Origin: Oscillospiraceae bacterium | GTDB lineage: Bacteria > Bacillota_A > Clostridia > Oscillospirales > Oscillospiraceae | Direction: 5' to 3' | NCBI GenBank assembly: GCA_015068175.1 | Contig: SVLA01000012.1 | Coordinates: forward strand, 1-24,814 | DNA length: 24,814 bases | In this document: positions 1 through 6,888 of the stretch, in pieces | Layout of the letters: the number at the start of each line of letters is the position of its first letter | Numbering within the stretch: position 1 is the stretch's first letter | Program-made: the position numbers and the translations under genes | The notes under the pieces: generated by a model | Seen by the model: only the letters and a program-made list of their open reading frames with translations | What the model was told of the DNA's origin: nothing | The model's database searches: none

Positions 1-52
1 CTGTATACTCTACTTGCGTTTTGTTATGTGTCACGACTTAATTTTACGCCAA

Positions 53-91
53 CGCCCGGCTCTTGTACAGAGCCGGGCGCTGAATTTTTTT
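53..91 (+). terminator. Intrinsic terminator at left edge
   Basis: An 11-bp perfect stem (CGCCCGGCTCT at 53-63, AGAGCCGGGCG at 69-79) with a TGTAC loop is followed by CTGAA and a run of seven T at 85-91. This is a textbook rho-independent terminator for plus-strand transcription entering from outside the window. The gene it serves is not in the window. Confidence 0.8.
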
Positions 92-92
92 A

Positions 93-123
93 GGGCTGCC
101 TCACTTTCTTAATGAGACAGCCC
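93..123. terminator. Second hairpin, possible terminator
   Basis: GGGCTG-C-CTCA (93-103) pairs with TGAG-A-CAGCCC (113-123) with one C/A mismatch around a 9-nt loop. On the plus strand it is followed by a short CTTTG. It lies just beyond the stop codon of the minus-strand gene at 156-758, so it may end that transcript, but on that strand the hairpin is followed by A residues rather than T. The assignment is weak. Confidence 0.35.
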
Positions 124-155
124 CTTTGTAATGTGGGGTCTGTTGCGGCCGCCCA

Positions 156-758
156 TTATTCCAGGACCATCCGGCCGAAATCGTCAGGCTGGTGAAAGTT
201 GGGCTTTTCGCCGGTGCAGGGATTCCAGGCCAAATAATGGGGGTTTACGGTGTGATCGCCGCACTTGTAGCAGTTGGCCCGGATCGCCCTGCCGGATTCC
301 AAAGAGAGATCCGGGCAGAACATCCGGACAAAGGCCCAGGGGATCTTGTAAAAGATCTCCCATCCCTCCGGTGTTTTGTTCCCGTGGAACGAAAATGTCC
401 TGACGGCATCGTCGGGAAGCAACCGCACAGCCGTGCCGTCGCTGCCGTGGAGGCCCAGGAAAAGGCATCCGTTCAAATTCCACTCGAAATTGATATATTG
501 CCGGCTGTGGGCCTGGGGCCGGAAGAAAAATTCCATACAGCTATCCTGACAGACCGGGGAAAGCGGATCGGTCAGTTCCGCCCGGATATGCCGCTCCGTG
601 GCGATCTGATGGATGTAAAGGCCCGTTTCGTCATAGCAGAGCTGCTGCTCCATGCGGATGCCAGCATCCGGCAGCCAAAGGATCTCATCGACGCTGAGCC
701 GGGGAATGGCAGACCAATCCGGGACGTTGCGAATTTTGGTGATGGTATATTCTTTCAT
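156..758 (-). CDS. CBM9-like carbohydrate-binding-fold protein
   Basis: A 200-residue protein consisting almost entirely of one domain that resembles the carbohydrate-binding family 9-like fold. Telling stretches are CQDSCMEFFFRP (about 69-80), YINFEWNLNG, the aromatic-rich YKIPWAF, and the C-terminal run with YKCGD, PHYLAWNP and EKPNFHQPDDFG. No signal peptide, membrane segment or catalytic domain is visible, so it is probably cytoplasmic. Family relatives are stand-alone proteins found in gut Clostridia and Bacteroidetes whose ligand is usually unknown; sugar binding is inferred only from the fold. The start is the only ATG in place and is preceded by a weak GAGAAACC. The gene is downstream of, and on the same strand as, the Crp/Fnr regulator, with a 340-base gap from start codon to the regulator's stop region that contains a degenerate palindrome (895-907). 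The family call is fairly secure, the function is not. Confidence 0.75.
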   Translation of the reverse strand: MKEYTITKIRNVPDWSAIPRLSVDEILWLPDAGIRMEQQLCYDETGLYIHQIATERHIRAELTDPLSPVCQDSCMEFFFRPQAHSRQYINFEWNLNGCLFLGLHGSDGTAVRLLPDDAVRTFSFHGNKTPEGWEIFYKIPWAFVRMFCPDLSLESGRAIRANCYKCGDHTVNPHYLAWNPCTGEKPNFHQPDDFGRMVLE

Positions 759-779
759 AGGTTTCTCAATGGGCGGCGA

Positions 780-869
780 TCAAAGAAGGGAAGACTTTTG
801 CCTTTTGGCGGCGCATTGCGCCGTTTCGGGAGCAGTCGGGCAGAATGTCCGGCGAAGGATGATTCGCAG
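780..869 (-). CDS. Possible 29-codon ORF with non-ATG start
   Basis: On the minus strand an AAGGAGAG sequence (875-882) lies a few bases before a CTG at 869-867 that opens 29 codons ending in TGA (782-780). The putative peptide is basic and contains two Cys residues (…RRTFCPT…QCAAKRQKS…). It contains the hairpin CGGCGC-ATT-GCGCCG (809-823). A strong ribosome binding site without an ATG is the only positive evidence. It could equally be an interspersed intergenic repeat or untranslated leader of the 156-758 gene. Treat as a candidate only. Confidence 0.2.
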   Translation of the reverse strand: MRIILRRTFCPTAPETAQCAAKRQKSSLL

Positions 870-894
870 TAATCTCTCCTTGGACCCTGTTTTT

Positions 895-907
895 GTTAAC
901 TTATCAC
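895..907. promoter_or_regulatory. Degenerate Crp/Fnr-like palindrome
   Basis: GTTA-ACTTA-TCAC, or GTGATAAGTTAAC read on the minus strand, matches the 6889-6901 site at 10 of 13 positions. It lies inside the larger imperfect repeat TTGTTA-N5-TCACAA (893-909). It sits downstream of the regulator gene and about 140 bases before the CBM9-like gene. No good -10 hexamer is found at the 22-23 nt distance seen at the other sites, so this is the weakest member. Confidence 0.35.
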
Positions 908-972
908 AATGGACACCGCAAAATGAATGCAAAAGCAGATGAAAGCAGGGAAGGGCTGAATCGCCCCGGAGC

Positions 973-1632
973 TTATTCTGCGCAAAGTTTCTGCAATTTC
1001 GATTTGTCGGTGATCTCGATGGCGCCCCGGGTCAGCTTTACCATGCCCTCGCCCTGGAAATACCGGAGCATTCTCGTCACCACTTCCCGGGCGGTACCCA
1101 TGTGGTTGGCGATGCGCTCGTGGGTGATCTTCAGTTCGGGGTTGCCTTCGATGGCCACTTCCTCCAGCAAAAAGGCTGCCAGCCGCTTGTCGAAACTCTT
1201 CCACATGATCTGCTCCATGAGCCACATCAGCTCGGAAAAATTGCCGCTGATGAGACTGTTGGCATAATTGGCCACGGCCAGGGACTCGTCCACCAGATTT
1301 TTGAACAGGCAGGCAGGGATGCTCCAGAATTGGGTATCCTTTTCCGCCTCGATCATGGCGTTCATCTGCAGATCCGGCATGACGCAGGAAGCGCTGAGCA
1401 GACTGACATCGTATTCAAACAATCTTCCGATGGTGATCTCCCGGCCGTCTTCGGACAGCACATAGGCCCTGAGCTGGCCGCTGCGGACTATCACAAGGCC
1501 CAGGCATTCGGTGCTGCTGTCGTGGATATGGGTTCCTTTTTTCACGCTGCGGAATTCAATGACCTCCGCCACCTGGCGCTGCTGAGCGGCATTCAATTTA
1601 TCCCAAAAGGGAATATATTCTATAAACTCCAT
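973..1632 (-). CDS. Crp/Fnr-family transcriptional regulator
   Basis: A 219-residue protein of normal family length. Residues about 1-125 form a cyclic-nucleotide-binding-like beta-roll (…VKKGTHIHD…GLVIVRSGQLRAYVLSEDGREITIGRL…). A dimerisation helix follows, then a C-terminal winged helix-turn-helix (about 165-210, LKITHERIANHMGTAREVV…). The recognition helix carries R182-E183-x-x-x-R187, the same spacing as R180-E181-R185 of E. coli CRP, which read GTGA half-sites. The four cysteines (43, 83, 108, 217) do not form the N-terminal Fe-S pattern of FNR, so the effector is unknown. A good AAGGAGG (1640-1646) lies 7 bases before the ATG. The gene is divergent from trxA across a shared region holding the GTGA-N5-TCAC palindrome. 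A redox-related activator role is inferred from that context and from the matching palindrome at the flavodiiron promoter. Confidence 0.9.
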   Translation of the reverse strand: MEFIEYIPFWDKLNAAQQRQVAEVIEFRSVKKGTHIHDSSTECLGLVIVRSGQLRAYVLSEDGREITIGRLFEYDVSLLSASCVMPDLQMNAMIEAEKDTQFWSIPACLFKNLVDESLAVANYANSLISGNFSELMWLMEQIMWKSFDKRLAAFLLEEVAIEGNPELKITHERIANHMGTAREVVTRMLRYFQGEGMVKLTRGAIEITDKSKLQKLCAE

Positions 1633-1653
1633 GGCCTTGCCTCCTTTTTCCTT

Positions 1654-1682
1654 ATTATAGTACAGTTTTGCGGAAAAGTATA
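1654..1682 (-). promoter_or_regulatory. Promoter candidates for the Crp/Fnr gene
   Basis: Minus-strand TATAAT (1659-1654) is one -10 candidate; it would place the 1700-1712 palindrome near -59, close to the class I activator position. An alternative -10, TATACT (1682-1677), would place the palindrome near -36, over the -35 region, suggesting autorepression. The sequence does not decide between them; the first leaves a very short leader that begins about at the ribosome binding site. Confidence 0.4.
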
Positions 1683-1699
1683 GATTCTTTTTTATAATG

Positions 1700-1712
1700 G
1701 TGACAATATCAC
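1700..1712. promoter_or_regulatory. Crp/Fnr-type operator upstream of trxA
   Basis: Perfect 4-bp arms GTGA and TCAC flank CAATA. The palindrome centre (1706) is 41 bases before the start predicted from the trxA -10 box. The plus strand reads GTGACAATATCACGGAAA; the minus strand of the 6889-6901 site reads GTGACTTTATCACGGAAA, identical at 16 of 18 positions. See finding. Confidence 0.6.
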
Positions 1713-1734
1713 GGAAAGCGGCGCCGCAGTTGGG

Positions 1735-1740
1735 TATAAT
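1735..1740 (+). promoter_or_regulatory. trxA -10 box (TATAAT) without -35
   Basis: A consensus TATAAT preceded by TGGG. The hexamer at the -35 position is CGGAAA, far from TTGACA, which fits a promoter that needs an activator bound just upstream. The predicted start is about 1747. Confidence 0.55.
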
Positions 1741-1768
1741 ACAGAAAAAAGGAAAGGAAATTACAATT

Positions 1769-2092
1769 ATGGCATCTTTGGATTTGACTTACGGAGATTT
1801 TCAGGCCCTGGCCCGGGAGGAAAAACCGGTCCTGGTGGATTTTTGGGCCCCCTGGTGCAGTTATTGCCGCCGGATCGGCCCGGCGTACGAAAAAATCGCG
1901 GAGGAATTTGGGGAGGAACTGGTGGTGGCCAAGGTCAATATCGACAATGAACCCCGGTTTGCAGACGCCGAACAGATCGAAGTGATCCCCACCCTGGTGC
2001 TGTACCGGGGCGGCAAGGCTCTGGGTTCCGTGGTGGCGCCGACCTCCAAGGGCGCCATTGAATCCTTCATCCGGGAAACGCTGGAGAAATGA
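1769..2092 (+). CDS. trxA: Thioredoxin
   Basis: A 107-residue single-domain thioredoxin. Residues 20-35 give the fold signature PVLVDFWAPWCSYCRR with redox cysteines C30 and C33; the cis-proline motif is VIPTLVLY, and the protein ends in the usual amphipathic helix. The active site is W-C-S-Y-C instead of W-C-G-P-C, which should shift its redox potential (inference). The ATG at 1769 is preferred over an in-frame upstream start at 1697 because GGAAAGGA (1751-1758) lies about 10 bases before it and the -10 box at 1735-1740 would fall inside the longer version. The gene lies 9 bases before trxB, which is probably co-transcribed. The pair forms an NADPH-dependent cytoplasmic disulfide reductase system, divergent from a Crp/Fnr regulator. 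Confidence 0.95.
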   Translation: MASLDLTYGDFQALAREEKPVLVDFWAPWCSYCRRIGPAYEKIAEEFGEELVVAKVNIDNEPRFADAEQIEVIPTLVLYRGGKALGSVVAPTSKGAIESFIRETLEK

Positions 2093-2101
2093 GGAACGGC
2101 C

Positions 2102-3028
2102 ATGAAGACCTATGATATGATCGTGATCGGCGGCGGACCCGGCGGCTACACTGCCGCCCTCTATGCCGTCCGGGCGGGACTGACGGCGCTGGTGGTGGAA
2201 AAATTATCCGCCGGCGGTCAGATGGCCCTGACCCATATGATCGACAATTATCCCGGCTTCCCCGATGGGGTGGACGGTTTTGAACTGGGCCAGCGGATGC
2301 AGCAGCAGGCGGAGCGCTTCGGGGCGGAAACGGCCCTGGCGGAAGTTCAGCGGCTGGAGCTGACGGGGCCGGTGAAGGCGGTCCACACCGACAGCGGCAC
2401 CTTTTATGCCAAGACCCTGGTCATGGCCACCGGCGCCGACCCCCGGCCCCTGGGATTGCCGGAGGAGGGAGCCCTGCGGAGCCGGGGGATCCACTATTGC
2501 GCCGCCTGCGACGGGATGTTCTACCGGGGTAAGACCGTGGTGGTGGTGGGCGGCGGCAACTCCGCCGTGGCCGATGCGCTGGTTTTGAGCCGGGTGGCCG
2601 CAAAGGTGATCCTGGTCCACCGGCGGGATGCCCTCCGGGCCTCCAAAGTGTACCACCGATCCCTGGCGGCGGCAGAAAATGTGGAATTCCGCTGGAACAG
2701 CCAGGTGATCCGGGTCCTTCAGGACGGGAAAGTGGTGGGCGTACGGCTCCGGGACGTGGAAAGCGGCGCGGAAACGGACCTGGCCTGCGACGGCGTGTTC
2801 GTCAGCATCGGCCGGGCACCGGCATCGGCCCTGGTGGCGGGCCAGGTGGCCTTGGATGAGGGCGGATATATTGTGGCCGGCGAGTCCACCGAGACCAGTG
2901 TCCCCGGGGTTTATGCCATCGGTGACGTGCGGACCAAAGCCGTGCGGCAGGTGGTCACCGCCGTAGCCGACGGCGCCGTGGCGGTCCATGCCGCCGAGGA
3001 ATACCTGGCATTGAAAAGCGGAACGTAA
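2102..3028 (+). CDS. trxB: Thioredoxin reductase
   Basis: A 308-residue low-molecular-weight thioredoxin reductase of standard length. It has the N-terminal FAD Rossmann motif GGGPGGYTAA (about 10-19), the FAD-associated GGQM…HMIDNYPGFPDGVDGFEL stretch, the redox pair C133-A-A-C136 in HYCAACDG (usually CATC), the NADPH motif GGGNSA (150-155) with VHRRD, and the C-terminal FAD site GVYAIGDVR. It transfers electrons from NADPH through FAD and the cysteine pair to the adjacent thioredoxin. Its ribosome binding sequence GAGGAAC overlaps the trxA stop codon, so the two are translationally close and probably one operon. A hairpin terminator follows. VHRRD favours NADPH. A related NADH- or ferredoxin-dependent flavoprotein disulfide reductase is a less likely alternative. 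Confidence 0.95.
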   Translation: MKTYDMIVIGGGPGGYTAALYAVRAGLTALVVEKLSAGGQMALTHMIDNYPGFPDGVDGFELGQRMQQQAERFGAETALAEVQRLELTGPVKAVHTDSGTFYAKTLVMATGADPRPLGLPEEGALRSRGIHYCAACDGMFYRGKTVVVVGGGNSAVADALVLSRVAAKVILVHRRDALRASKVYHRSLAAAENVEFRWNSQVIRVLQDGKVVGVRLRDVESGAETDLACDGVFVSIGRAPASALVAGQVALDEGGYIVAGESTETSVPGVYAIGDVRTKAVRQVVTAVADGAVAVHAAEEYLALKSGT

Positions 3029-3038
3029 TATGCAGTCG

Positions 3039-3073
3039 GTGGGTCGGTCCCCTTGGGCCGACCCACTTTCTTC
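3039..3073 (+). terminator. Terminator after trxAB
   Basis: GTGGGTCGG (3039-3047) pairs with CCGACCCAC (3058-3066); the inner CCC/GGG can extend the stem past a bulged T. TTTCTTCTT follows directly. Confidence 0.8.
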
Positions 3074-3102
3074 TTGCATTTTGCGCCCCGTTGTCGTAAA
3101 CT
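3074..3102 (+). promoter_or_regulatory. Putative promoter of tatD-like operon
   Basis: TTGCAT (3074-3079) and TAAACT (3097-3102) are separated by 17 bases, each matching four of six consensus positions. It lies between the trxAB terminator and the TatD-type gene. Confidence 0.45.
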
Positions 3103-3134
3103 GAATAGCAGAAAAAGGAAAGGAGGCGGTGGCT

Positions 3135-4004
3135 ATGATCATCGATTCCCACGCCCACTATTATCACCGGGCGTTCCATGGGGAATTTCAGTACCTGGAA
3201 GGCCGGGATGACGGATTTGCCATCCGGGAAGGGAACCTGGAGGGCATGGTGGCGGAAATGGACCGGCAGGGGATCCGCATGTGGATCGAACCGTCCATCG
3301 AACTGGAGCGGATCGATGCCCAATTGGCCCTGGCCCAGCGGTTTGACAGTCGGGTGCGGCTGGCCTTGGGGGTCCATCCCCAGCATTGCACCATGGAAAA
3401 CTGGCAGCAGCGGCACCGCCTGGAGGAATACATCGCCCGGACGCCCATGGTTGCCGTGGGCGAAACAGGATTTGATTTCCATCGGGACCCCAGCCAATGG
3501 GACGGCACGGCCCAAAAACTGTGGTTTGAATATCAGATCGGTCTGGCCCACCAGTTGGACCTGCCCCTGATCCTCCACATTCGCCAGGCCCATGAGGAGG
3601 CCATGGCGGTCCTGCGCCAACACCGATCCATGCTCCACGGCGGCGTGGCCCATTGTTTCGGCGGCGATCACCGGGAGGCCATGGACCTGGTGGACCTGGG
3701 ATTCACCCTGGGCATCGGCGGCCGGCTGCTGCAGGAGGAACCGGCCCTGGCCGACGCGGTGGCCCGGGTGCCCCTGGAGGCGCTGCTGGTGGAGACCGAT
3801 GCCCCCTACGTTCTGCCCTCGGCGGGCCTGAAGAAAAAAGAGAAGAATAAGATCCGCAATTCCTCCCTGATCCTGCCGTCGGTGCTGCGTGAGATCGCCC
3901 GGCTCCGGGACACGGATGTGGAAACGGTGGAAAAAGCGGTATTGGAAAACACCTGCCGGGTGTTCCGGCTGACGGAAGGAGAGCTGTATGGAACTGAAGA
4001 ATAA
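3135..4004 (+). CDS. TatD-family metal-dependent hydrolase
   Basis: A 289-residue TIM-barrel amidohydrolase of the TatD type. The metal ligands are visible: H6 and H8 in DSHAH, E110 in VAVGETGFDFH, H148 in LILHIR, H173 in GGVAHCFGG and D222 in the family signature VETDAPYV. LALGVHPQH is also typical. Family members are cytoplasmic metal-dependent DNases/3'-5' exonucleases, some with D-aminoacyl-tRNA deacylase or other hydrolase activity; the exact substrate cannot be told from sequence. The ATG at 3135 is chosen over a GTG at 3129 because AGGAGG (3121-3126) gives 8-base spacing only for the ATG. The 3' end overlaps the SGNH hydrolase gene by 17 bases, so they form one operon. A promoter-like pair lies at 3074-3102. 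Confidence 0.88.
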   Translation: MIIDSHAHYYHRAFHGEFQYLEGRDDGFAIREGNLEGMVAEMDRQGIRMWIEPSIELERIDAQLALAQRFDSRVRLALGVHPQHCTMENWQQRHRLEEYIARTPMVAVGETGFDFHRDPSQWDGTAQKLWFEYQIGLAHQLDLPLILHIRQAHEEAMAVLRQHRSMLHGGVAHCFGGDHREAMDLVDLGFTLGIGGRLLQEEPALADAVARVPLEALLVETDAPYVLPSAGLKKKEKNKIRNSSLILPSVLREIARLRDTDVETVEKAVLENTCRVFRLTEGELYGTEE

Positions 4005-4641
4005 GAAGCTCGCCTTTTTAGGCGACAGCATTACCGAAGGCTGCGGCGTTGCCCACATCAAGGATGCATTCTGGAATCGGATCGGAGAGCGCACCGGGGC
4101 CCAGGTCTTTGGCTACGGCATCGGCGGCACCCGGATCGCGGCCCAGCGGGACCGCCTGGAGCCCATCGACACCCTCCATTTCCACACCCGGGTGGAGGAG
4201 ATGATCCCCGATGCGGATGTGATCGTGGTTTTTGGCGGCACCAATGATTTCGGCCACGGGGATGCGCCCCTGGGCACCATGGCCGACCGGAGTGACGACA
4301 CCTTCTACGGCGGCTTCCATCTGCTGATCGAAAAGCTGATCGCCCGCTATCCGGAGGGGCAGATCCTGCTGTTGACCCCTATGCACCGCCTGGGAGAAGA
4401 GGACACCTCCCGGAATGACCGGGGCCTGCCCCGGACCGGGGACCTAAAAACCTACGTCCGGGCCATCCGGGAGATCGCGGAATACTACGGCCTGCCGGTG
4501 GTGGATCTGTTCGCCCATTGCCCCATCCAGCCGGCGGTGGCGCTGCAGCGGGAAAAATATATGCCCGACGGCCTCCACCCCAACGAAGCGGGCCATGAAT
4601 TGATCGCCCGGCGGGTCCTGACCGCCCTCCAGGCGCTGTAA
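3988..4641 (+). CDS. SGNH/GDSL-family hydrolase (esterase/lipase-like)
   Basis: A 217-residue single-domain SGNH hydrolase with all four blocks: nucleophile S14 in LGDSITEG, oxyanion glycine in YGIGGTR (about 43-49), N86 in VVFGGTNDF, and D194 and H197 in DGLHPNEAGH. There is no signal peptide, so it acts in the cytoplasm. Family members hydrolyse ester or acetyl groups on sugars, lipids or thioesters; the substrate here is unknown. Its start (GGAGAGCTG before ATG) lies inside the TatD-type gene in another frame, implying translational coupling. A strong bidirectional terminator follows the stop codon. The family assignment is firm; a role in removing acetyl groups from carbohydrates is only one possibility. 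Confidence 0.9.
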   Translation: MELKNKKLAFLGDSITEGCGVAHIKDAFWNRIGERTGAQVFGYGIGGTRIAAQRDRLEPIDTLHFHTRVEEMIPDADVIVVFGGTNDFGHGDAPLGTMADRSDDTFYGGFHLLIEKLIARYPEGQILLLTPMHRLGEEDTSRNDRGLPRTGDLKTYVRAIREIAEYYGLPVVDLFAHCPIQPAVALQREKYMPDGLHPNEAGHELIARRVLTALQAL

Positions 4642-4650
4642 ACAAAACGG

Positions 4651-4680
4651 AAAGCAGTCTCCGGCCGGAGACTGCTTTCT
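4651..4680. terminator. Perfect bidirectional terminator
   Basis: AAAGCAGTCTCCGG is immediately followed by its exact reverse complement (4651-4678), with AAAACGG on the left and TTCTTAT on the right. It lies between the ends of two converging genes (stops at 4641 and 4701) and can serve both. Confidence 0.85.
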
Positions 4681-4700
4681 TATATGGATCTGCGGGAAGC

Positions 4701-6077
4701 TCAGCGATCCTCAAAGGCCCACAAGGTCTCCCGGATCACTTCGCTGACGGTGGGATGGGGGAAAATGATCTGCCGCCCGTCGGTCACCCGGAATTGGGCC
4801 TCGATCATTTCCGCGGCGCCCCAGATCATCTCCCCGGCGGGACCGCCCATGAGATGGACCCCCAGGATGGTCCGCCGCTTTTTGTCCACGATGATCTTGC
4901 ACAGACCGTCGCCGCCCTCGTTTTCCGCCACGAACCGGCCGGAATGGCGCATGGACAGCTTCCGGACTTCATAATCGATGCCTTTGGCCCGGCAGTCTTC
5001 CTCGCTGCGGCCCACGGTGGCCACCTCCGGCAGGGTGTAGATCACCGCCGGATTGGCGTGATACCGCATGGCGTCGGCCTTCCCCAAAATGTGATTCACC
5101 GCCACTTCCGCTTCCCGATAGGCGGTGTGGGCCAGCATATGGTGGCCGTTCACGTCGCCCACGGCGTAGACCCCGACCACGTTGGTGCGGCCCTGAGGAT
5201 CCGTAGGAATGCCCTTGCTGTCAAATTTGACCCCGATCTTCTCCAGCCCCAGGCCATGGACATTGGGCCGCCGGCCGATGGACAGCAGGACATTGTCCGC
5301 CTCGATGGCCACAGCATTTCCCTGACCGTCCTCCGCCCGGACCAGACCCGGTTCCACCGCCAGGCACTTGTGGCTCAGCAGAAAACGGATGCCCTTTTTC
5401 TCCAGGGCCTTCTGCAGCATCTTTCCGATCTCGCCGTCGGTGGCGCCGGCGATATGGTCCAGCATCTCGATGACGGTGACCTCCGCCCCGGCGGTGGCAT
5501 AGTAGGCCGCCATTTCCAGGCCGATGACGCCGCCGCCGATGACGGTCAGCCGTTTGGGCACCTGGGTCAGGTCCAGGATCTCCCGGCTGGTCAGCACGAA
5601 ATCACCCAGCAGTTCCTGCATACCGGGGATGGGCGGCACCGCCGCAGAAGATCCGGTGGCGATGATCAGATTTTTACCCACATATTCCTGCCCGCCGGCA
5701 GAAATCAGGAATCCGTCCCCGGTTTTCCCGGTGATGACCGCTTCCGCCGCCGCCACCGTCACCCCGGCGCTCTTCATCTTGTGCCCCACGCCGGCCACCA
5801 AACTGCGGACCACCTTGTTCTTCCGGGCGATGACCCGTCCCTGATCCAGCTTGACGTTGCTGCAATCCACGCCGTAAAGGTCGCTGTGGAGGGCGTGTTC
5901 ATAGGTTTTTGCGGAGTGCAGCAGGGTCTTGGTGGGGATGCAGCCCTCATTCAGACACACGCCGCCCAATGCCCGTTTTTCGAAAACCAGGGTCTTCAGC
6001 CCTGCCCGGGCGGCCCGTTCCGCGGCCTGATAGCCGCCGGGACCGCCGCCAATGACGATCAGATCGTACCGTTCCAT
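4701..6077 (-). CDS. lpdA: Dihydrolipoyl dehydrogenase-type flavoprotein disulfide reductase
   Basis: A 458-residue pyridine nucleotide-disulfide oxidoreductase. It has the N-terminal FAD motif IGGGPGGYQAA (9-19), the redox pair C41 and C46 in GGVCLNEGCIPTK, the second Rossmann motif GGGVIGLEMA, the FAD motif VYAVGDVNG, and the C-terminal catalytic H441-E446 dyad in PHPTVSE. C-x4-C with IPTK is typical of dihydrolipoyl dehydrogenase, which reoxidises lipoyl groups of 2-oxoacid dehydrogenase or glycine cleavage complexes with NAD+. There is no N-terminal lipoyl domain, and no partner E1/E2 or gcv genes are nearby, so the complex it serves is unknown. The gene begins 4 bases after the end of the upstream SDR gene and is surely co-transcribed with it. 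The operon appears controlled by the palindrome at 6889-6901. Confidence 0.92.
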   Translation of the reverse strand: MERYDLIVIGGGPGGYQAAERAARAGLKTLVFEKRALGGVCLNEGCIPTKTLLHSAKTYEHALHSDLYGVDCSNVKLDQGRVIARKNKVVRSLVAGVGHKMKSAGVTVAAAEAVITGKTGDGFLISAGGQEYVGKNLIIATGSSAAVPPIPGMQELLGDFVLTSREILDLTQVPKRLTVIGGGVIGLEMAAYYATAGAEVTVIEMLDHIAGATDGEIGKMLQKALEKKGIRFLLSHKCLAVEPGLVRAEDGQGNAVAIEADNVLLSIGRRPNVHGLGLEKIGVKFDSKGIPTDPQGRTNVVGVYAVGDVNGHHMLAHTAYREAEVAVNHILGKADAMRYHANPAVIYTLPEVATVGRSEEDCRAKGIDYEVRKLSMRHSGRFVAENEGGDGLCKIIVDKKRRTILGVHLMGGPAGEMIWGAAEMIEAQFRVTDGRQIIFPHPTVSEVIRETLWAFEDR

Positions 6078-6081
6078 GACC

Positions 6082-6828
6082 TCAGCTCCTTGCCAAACCG
6101 TCCACGCTCAACACCACGCCGGTGATATAGCTGGCTTCCTCCGATGCCAAAAACAGAAACGCGTTGGCAATGTCCTCCGGCTGACCCAGCCGCCGCAGGG
6201 GGATCTGTCGGATCATGGGCTCGATGACCTCTTTGGGCACCGCTTTCATCATGTCCGTCTCCGTGATGCCCGGCGCCACGGCGTTGACCCGGATACCCTT
6301 GGGGCCCAGCTCCCGGGCCAGGGACAAAGTCATGCCGTTGACGGCGAACTTGGAAGCCGGATAAGCAAAGCCGGCGGGCTGGCCGTAAAGGCTGACCATG
6401 GAGGAGGTGTTCAGGATCACACCGGTGCCCCGGGCGGCCATGCTTTCCGCCGCCACCCGGGTGGCGGTGAATATGCCCTTCACATTCAGGTCCATCACCT
6501 TGTCAAAAGTCTCTTCATTATAATTCATCAGAGGCGTGCTTTCGGAAATGCCGGCGTTGTTCACCAGAATGTCGATGGAGCCGAACTGCTCCTCCACCTG
6601 GGCGAAGGCTGTTCTCACACTTTCCAGACTGGTCAGATCCGGGCTGATGCCCCCTACGGCGGCGCCGGGATACTGCGCCCGCAGCCGGGCGGCGGCTTTT
6701 TCCGCGTTGGCCGCGGTGCTGGCGGTGATGATCACGGCGGCGCCCTCCTGCAGGAATTTCTCTGCGGTGGCCAGGCCGATCCCCCGGCTGCCGCCGGTGA
6801 TGACCGCAACTTTATTGCTCAATCTCAT
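6082..6828 (-). CDS. SDR-family oxidoreductase, FabG-like
   Basis: A 248-residue classical short-chain dehydrogenase/reductase. It shows the cofactor motif TGGSRGIG (11-18), NNAG (90-93), N115, catalytic S143, Y156 and K160 in YPASK, and the PG motif in VNAVAPGITETDM. Length and pattern match 3-oxoacyl-ACP reductase (FabG) and its many relatives; the C-terminus reads VDGLARS instead of the common VDGG. No other fatty-acid genes are near, so a role in primary fatty-acid synthesis is not supported; it could reduce another keto/hydroxy substrate. AAGGAGG precedes the ATG by a normal distance. It is first in a two-gene operon with lpdA and diverges from the flavodiiron gene. Its -10 box TAAAAT (6866-6861) lies 22 bases from the palindrome. 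Confidence 0.88.
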   Translation of the reverse strand: MRLSNKVAVITGGSRGIGLATAEKFLQEGAAVIITASTAANAEKAAARLRAQYPGAAVGGISPDLTSLESVRTAFAQVEEQFGSIDILVNNAGISESTPLMNYNEETFDKVMDLNVKGIFTATRVAAESMAARGTGVILNTSSMVSLYGQPAGFAYPASKFAVNGMTLSLARELGPKGIRVNAVAPGITETDMMKAVPKEVIEPMIRQIPLRRLGQPEDIANAFLFLASEEASYITGVVLSVDGLARS

Positions 6829-6860
6829 GGAATGTTCCTCCTTATTTTTATTGTGGTTTC

Positions 6861-6866
6861 ATTTTA
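6861..6866 (-). promoter_or_regulatory. SDR-lpdA -10 box
   Basis: On the minus strand the hexamer reads TAAAAT, 22 bases downstream of the GTGA-N5-TCAC palindrome, with CGGAAA at the -35 position, as at trxA. The predicted start is about 6854, putting the palindrome centre at -41. Confidence 0.5.
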
Positions 6867-6888
6867 TCCAAAGATTCACAGAATTTCC

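Noticed and set aside
192..872. Plus-strand frame opposite the CBM9-like gene
   Set aside because: No ribosome binding site and no recognisable domain; the minus-strand frame has a clear CBM9-like pattern.
947..966. Hairpin GGGC-N6-GCCC just downstream of the Crp/Fnr gene as a terminator
   Set aside because: Only a four-base stem with no T run on the relevant strand.
6082..6828. Naming the SDR gene fabG
   Set aside because: No other fatty-acid synthesis genes are near, its partner is lpdA, and SDR motifs alone cannot fix the substrate.
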